From the NCBI GenBank assembly GCA_021789355.1, contig JAJYJR010000323.1, positions 1 through 6,773 of the forward strand: DNA of 6,773 nucleotides, read 5' to 3'. A model generated the notes under the pieces. The model worked only from the letters and a program-made list of their open reading frames with translations, did no database searches and was not told where the DNA came from. The DNA is from Chloroflexota bacterium (lineage in GTDB: Bacteria > Chloroflexota > Limnocylindria > Limnocylindrales > CSP1-4). Position numbers and translations under genes: made by a program. This document shows positions 5,394-6,773 of the stretch, one piece after another; the first letter of the stretch is position 1; each line of letters opens with the position of its first letter.

Positions 5394-6359
5394 ATGCAGC
5401 CGGCCCCAGGAGCGACCACCGCTCACGCGCGCCACGTGCCACGCGGCCTGTTCGTGCTGGCAGTCATCGGTGCGCTGGCCGGTTTCTACATCTTGTGGAT
5501 GCACCTGACGACCGATCCGTTCGCAGACGTACATGCCTACTACGAGGCGGCGGCGCGCCTGAACGCCGGCCAGCCCGTGTACCAGGGGCTCGGGGACGTC
5601 CACACGCCCCTCGGTTATCCGTATCCCCCACTGGTCGCGATCCTGTTCCGCCCGCTGGCGCTGCTTCCGTTCGAGGCGGCCGCGCTGCTCTGGGAGGTCG
5701 TGATGGTCGCGAGCTTTGTCGCGACGGTCTGGTGGATGGGAGTGCGGCGCACCGGCACGTGGCTGGCCCTTGGGATCCTCGCGCTCCCAATTGCCTGGTG
5801 CATCTCGATCGGGCAGGTGCAGGTCCTGCTGACGCTGCTGGTCGCGATCGGCACGCCGTGGTCGATCGCGCTCGCCGCCAACATCAAGCTCTTCCCGGTG
5901 CTGGTCGCCCTGTGGTGGATCGGGCGACGTGACTGGCGGGCCCTCGGCCTGTTCATCGTCAGTCTGGTCGCGCTGGCCCTCGTGCAACTGGTCCTCGCAC
6001 CCCAGGCGACACTGGACTACGTCACGGCCATCACGCTGAAGCAGGTCGGCGAGGTCCGGAACATCTCCCCGTACGTCGTCTCACCGGTGCTCTGGGCGGC
6101 AATGGTCCTCGTCGGCGTGGCCCTTGTCCTTCGGCTCGCCCCGACCCGGTGGGGTTGGCCCGCCGCAGTCGCGCTGAGCGTCCTCGCGACGCCCCGGCTC
6201 CTCGTGTATGCGCTGATGACGCTCCTGGCCGTTCTGACGCCGCCGGAGGCTATGCCCAGCACGGTTCCTGCACGAACGACGCAGGCAGACCCGGAGGCTG
6301 CAGCAGTTGCTCCGCACCAGGGGGATCTGGACGGACGCATGTCGCACCCCGAACGGTAG
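5394..6359 (+). CDS. GT87/DUF2029-like membrane glycosyltransferase
   Basis: 321 residues. A first helix (about 17-37) leads into the exterior loop with the likely catalytic Asp45 in FADVHAYYEAAARLNAG, then YPYPPLVAILFRPLALLP (75-92), GQVQVLLTLL (140-149), NIKLFPVL (163-170, with the conserved Lys) and LATPRLLVYALM (264-275). This order is characteristic of GT87 proteins, which use polyprenyl-phosphate sugar donors (mannose in PimE) at the outer face of the membrane. The helical core ends near residue 281. The last 40 or so residues are polar, Ala/Pro/Thr-rich and unlike the family, so the original C-terminus may have been lost and the frame run on into non-homologous DNA. The start is the first Met, with a -10-like TAGGCT 8 nt upstream and no ribosome-binding site. 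It is divergent from, and probably paralogous to, the compact gene at 5008-4208. Confidence 0.85.
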   Translation: MQPAPGATTAHARHVPRGLFVLAVIGALAGFYILWMHLTTDPFADVHAYYEAAARLNAGQPVYQGLGDVHTPLGYPYPPLVAILFRPLALLPFEAAALLWEVVMVASFVATVWWMGVRRTGTWLALGILALPIAWCISIGQVQVLLTLLVAIGTPWSIALAANIKLFPVLVALWWIGRRDWRALGLFIVSLVALALVQLVLAPQATLDYVTAITLKQVGEVRNISPYVVSPVLWAAMVLVGVALVLRLAPTRWGWPAAVALSVLATPRLLVYALMTLLAVLTPPEAMPSTVPARTTQADPEAAAVAPHQGDLDGRMSHPER

Positions 6360-6416
6360 GACCCCAAGAGCGACAGTGGCGGTGGGGCGCTGGATCCGGC
6401 GGCCGCCCTTCGACGC

Positions 6417-6422
6417 TAGGAT
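6417..6422 (+). promoter_or_regulatory. Candidate -10 box ahead of a gene remnant
   Basis: TAGGAT ends 7 nt before ATG 6430, the same arrangement as at 5380-5385. A perfect 10-bp palindrome GGCGGCCGCC (6398-6407) lies just upstream. The frame started by this ATG stops after 24 codons, so if the promoter works it serves a broken gene. Confidence 0.3.
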
Positions 6423-6429
6423 CGCGTAG

Positions 6430-6592
6430 ATGCCTCAGCCCACCCGGCCTCGGCTACGGTGGTGGCGTCCTCACGAGCCACGGGATCGACTACGTTTACG
6501 CTGATGCGCGGCACCCGAGCACACTCGTGCCGGACGGGGTCCTCGTGGCGAACAGTGAAGGCTTCTTCGAGTTGCTAAGACCTGCTCCTTAG
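6430..6592 (+). pseudogene. Collapsed gene: promoter-proximal start joined to a C-terminal tail in another frame
   Basis: From about 6464 to the TAG at 6590-6592 a frame encodes GVLTSHGIDYVYADARHP, then STLVPDGVLVANSEGFFELLR and a short end. This resembles the very end of the polar C-terminal domain found on GT39-type membrane transferases, where a 'hGIdyVY' strand and a closing 'F-x-L-L/V' strand are usual. Upstream the same frame is Arg/Gly/Ser-rich and non-membrane. A start with a promoter-like box (ATG 6430, MPQPTRPRLRWW) lies in a different frame. Together they look like the two ends of one gene with the middle deleted. The C-terminal tail is fairly convincing as former coding sequence; its family and the link to ATG 6430 are inference. 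Confidence 0.4.
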
Positions 6593-6603
6593 GCGCAGTG
6601 AAG

Positions 6604-6634
6604 GAGAGTGGCAGTCTGCACCCTCCAGACTCTC
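6604..6634. repeat. Weak hairpin sequence after the remnant
   Basis: AGTCTG (6613-6618) and CAGACT (6626-6631) pair around a 7-nt loop; GAGAGT (6604-6609) and ACTCTC (6629-6634) form an alternative 6-bp pairing. It lies between the remnant's stop and the next start. No T-run follows, so it is at best a weak terminator or a leader structure. GAAGGAG at 6600-6606 resembles a ribosome-binding site but is some 50 nt from the next ATG. Confidence 0.25.
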
Positions 6635-6656
6635 ACAACGCTTCGTGGCTACGTGC

Positions 6657-6773
6657 ATGAGGGCGTTGAGCGTGCCGCGGCGTGATCGGCCGGACATCGC
6701 GGTCCTCGCGGGTCTGATCGCGGTCGGCATCGGCGTTCCCCTCGTGCTGGCCTCCGTGGCCGGGGCGATCGGG
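6657..6773 (+). CDS. N-terminus of a further membrane protein, probably a glycosyltransferase, cut by the window edge
   Basis: Only the first 39 codons are visible. A short basic N-terminus (MRALSVPRRDRPD) is followed by an uninterrupted hydrophobic helix from about residue 14 (IAVLAGLIAVGIGVPLVL, then ASVAGAIG), as in GT-C transferases whose exterior loop comes next. The frame is open to the last base. ATG 6657 is the likeliest start; an in-frame GTG at 6645 is possible and neither has a good ribosome-binding site. The family is inferred from the neighbourhood and cannot be settled from this fragment. Confidence 0.5.
   Translation, partial: MRALSVPRRDRPDIAVLAGLIAVGIGVPLVLASVAGAIG

Noticed and set aside
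5133..5987. A 284-codon minus-strand frame opposite the plus-strand GT87-like gene
   Set aside because: The product is highly charged and low in complexity, typical of an antisense shadow.
6430..6504. A 24-codon ORF from ATG 6430 as an independent small gene
   Set aside because: The peptide is almost entirely Arg/Pro/Trp and changes frame with a better coding tail; a gene remnant explains it more simply.

Overview
The window is very GC-rich with strong G/C bias at third codon positions. It looks like a chromosomal region of a high-GC bacterium; the glycosyltransferase style and several apparently leaderless starts would fit Chloroflexota or Actinomycetota. That placement is inference, because no taxonomic marker gene is present.

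Layout. Nearly everything is integral-membrane glycosyltransferase (GT-C fold). On the minus strand, read from right to left, there is: a compact GT87/DUF2029-like gene (5008-4208); a 40-residue single-helix ORF starting with GTG (4148-4026) whose stop overlaps the start of a full-length GT39/ArnT-like transferase (4029-2284); a 242-bp spacer; a type II toxin-antitoxin pair, a Phd-fold VapB (2041-1781, TTG start) overlapping a PIN-domain VapC (1784-1353) by ATGA; and, 33 bp after vapC, a second GT39-like transferase (1319 to beyond base 1) that is clearly a paralogue of the first. On the plus strand, divergent from the GT87-like gene, lies a second GT87-like gene (5394-6359), then what appears to be the collapsed remnant of another gene (about 6417-6592), and finally the first 39 codons of a further membrane protein that runs off the right edge (6657 onward).

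How it fits together. GT-C enzymes of these families take sugars from polyprenyl-phosphate carriers and act on the outer face of the cytoplasmic membrane. The window therefore looks like part of a lineage-specific bank of such enzymes grown by duplication, with a toxin-antitoxin pair lodged between two paralogues. No sugar-nucleotide synthesis, flippase or polymerase gene is present, so donor and acceptor cannot be named.

The less ordinary features are the 40-residue membrane peptide coupled to a GT39 gene, a hairpin/palindrome that would cover the vapB ribosome-binding site, nested palindromes upstream of the peptide, a -10-like box 7-8 nt before several start codons, and apparent gene debris. 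No tRNA, rRNA, CRISPR array, insertion sequence or phage gene was seen.
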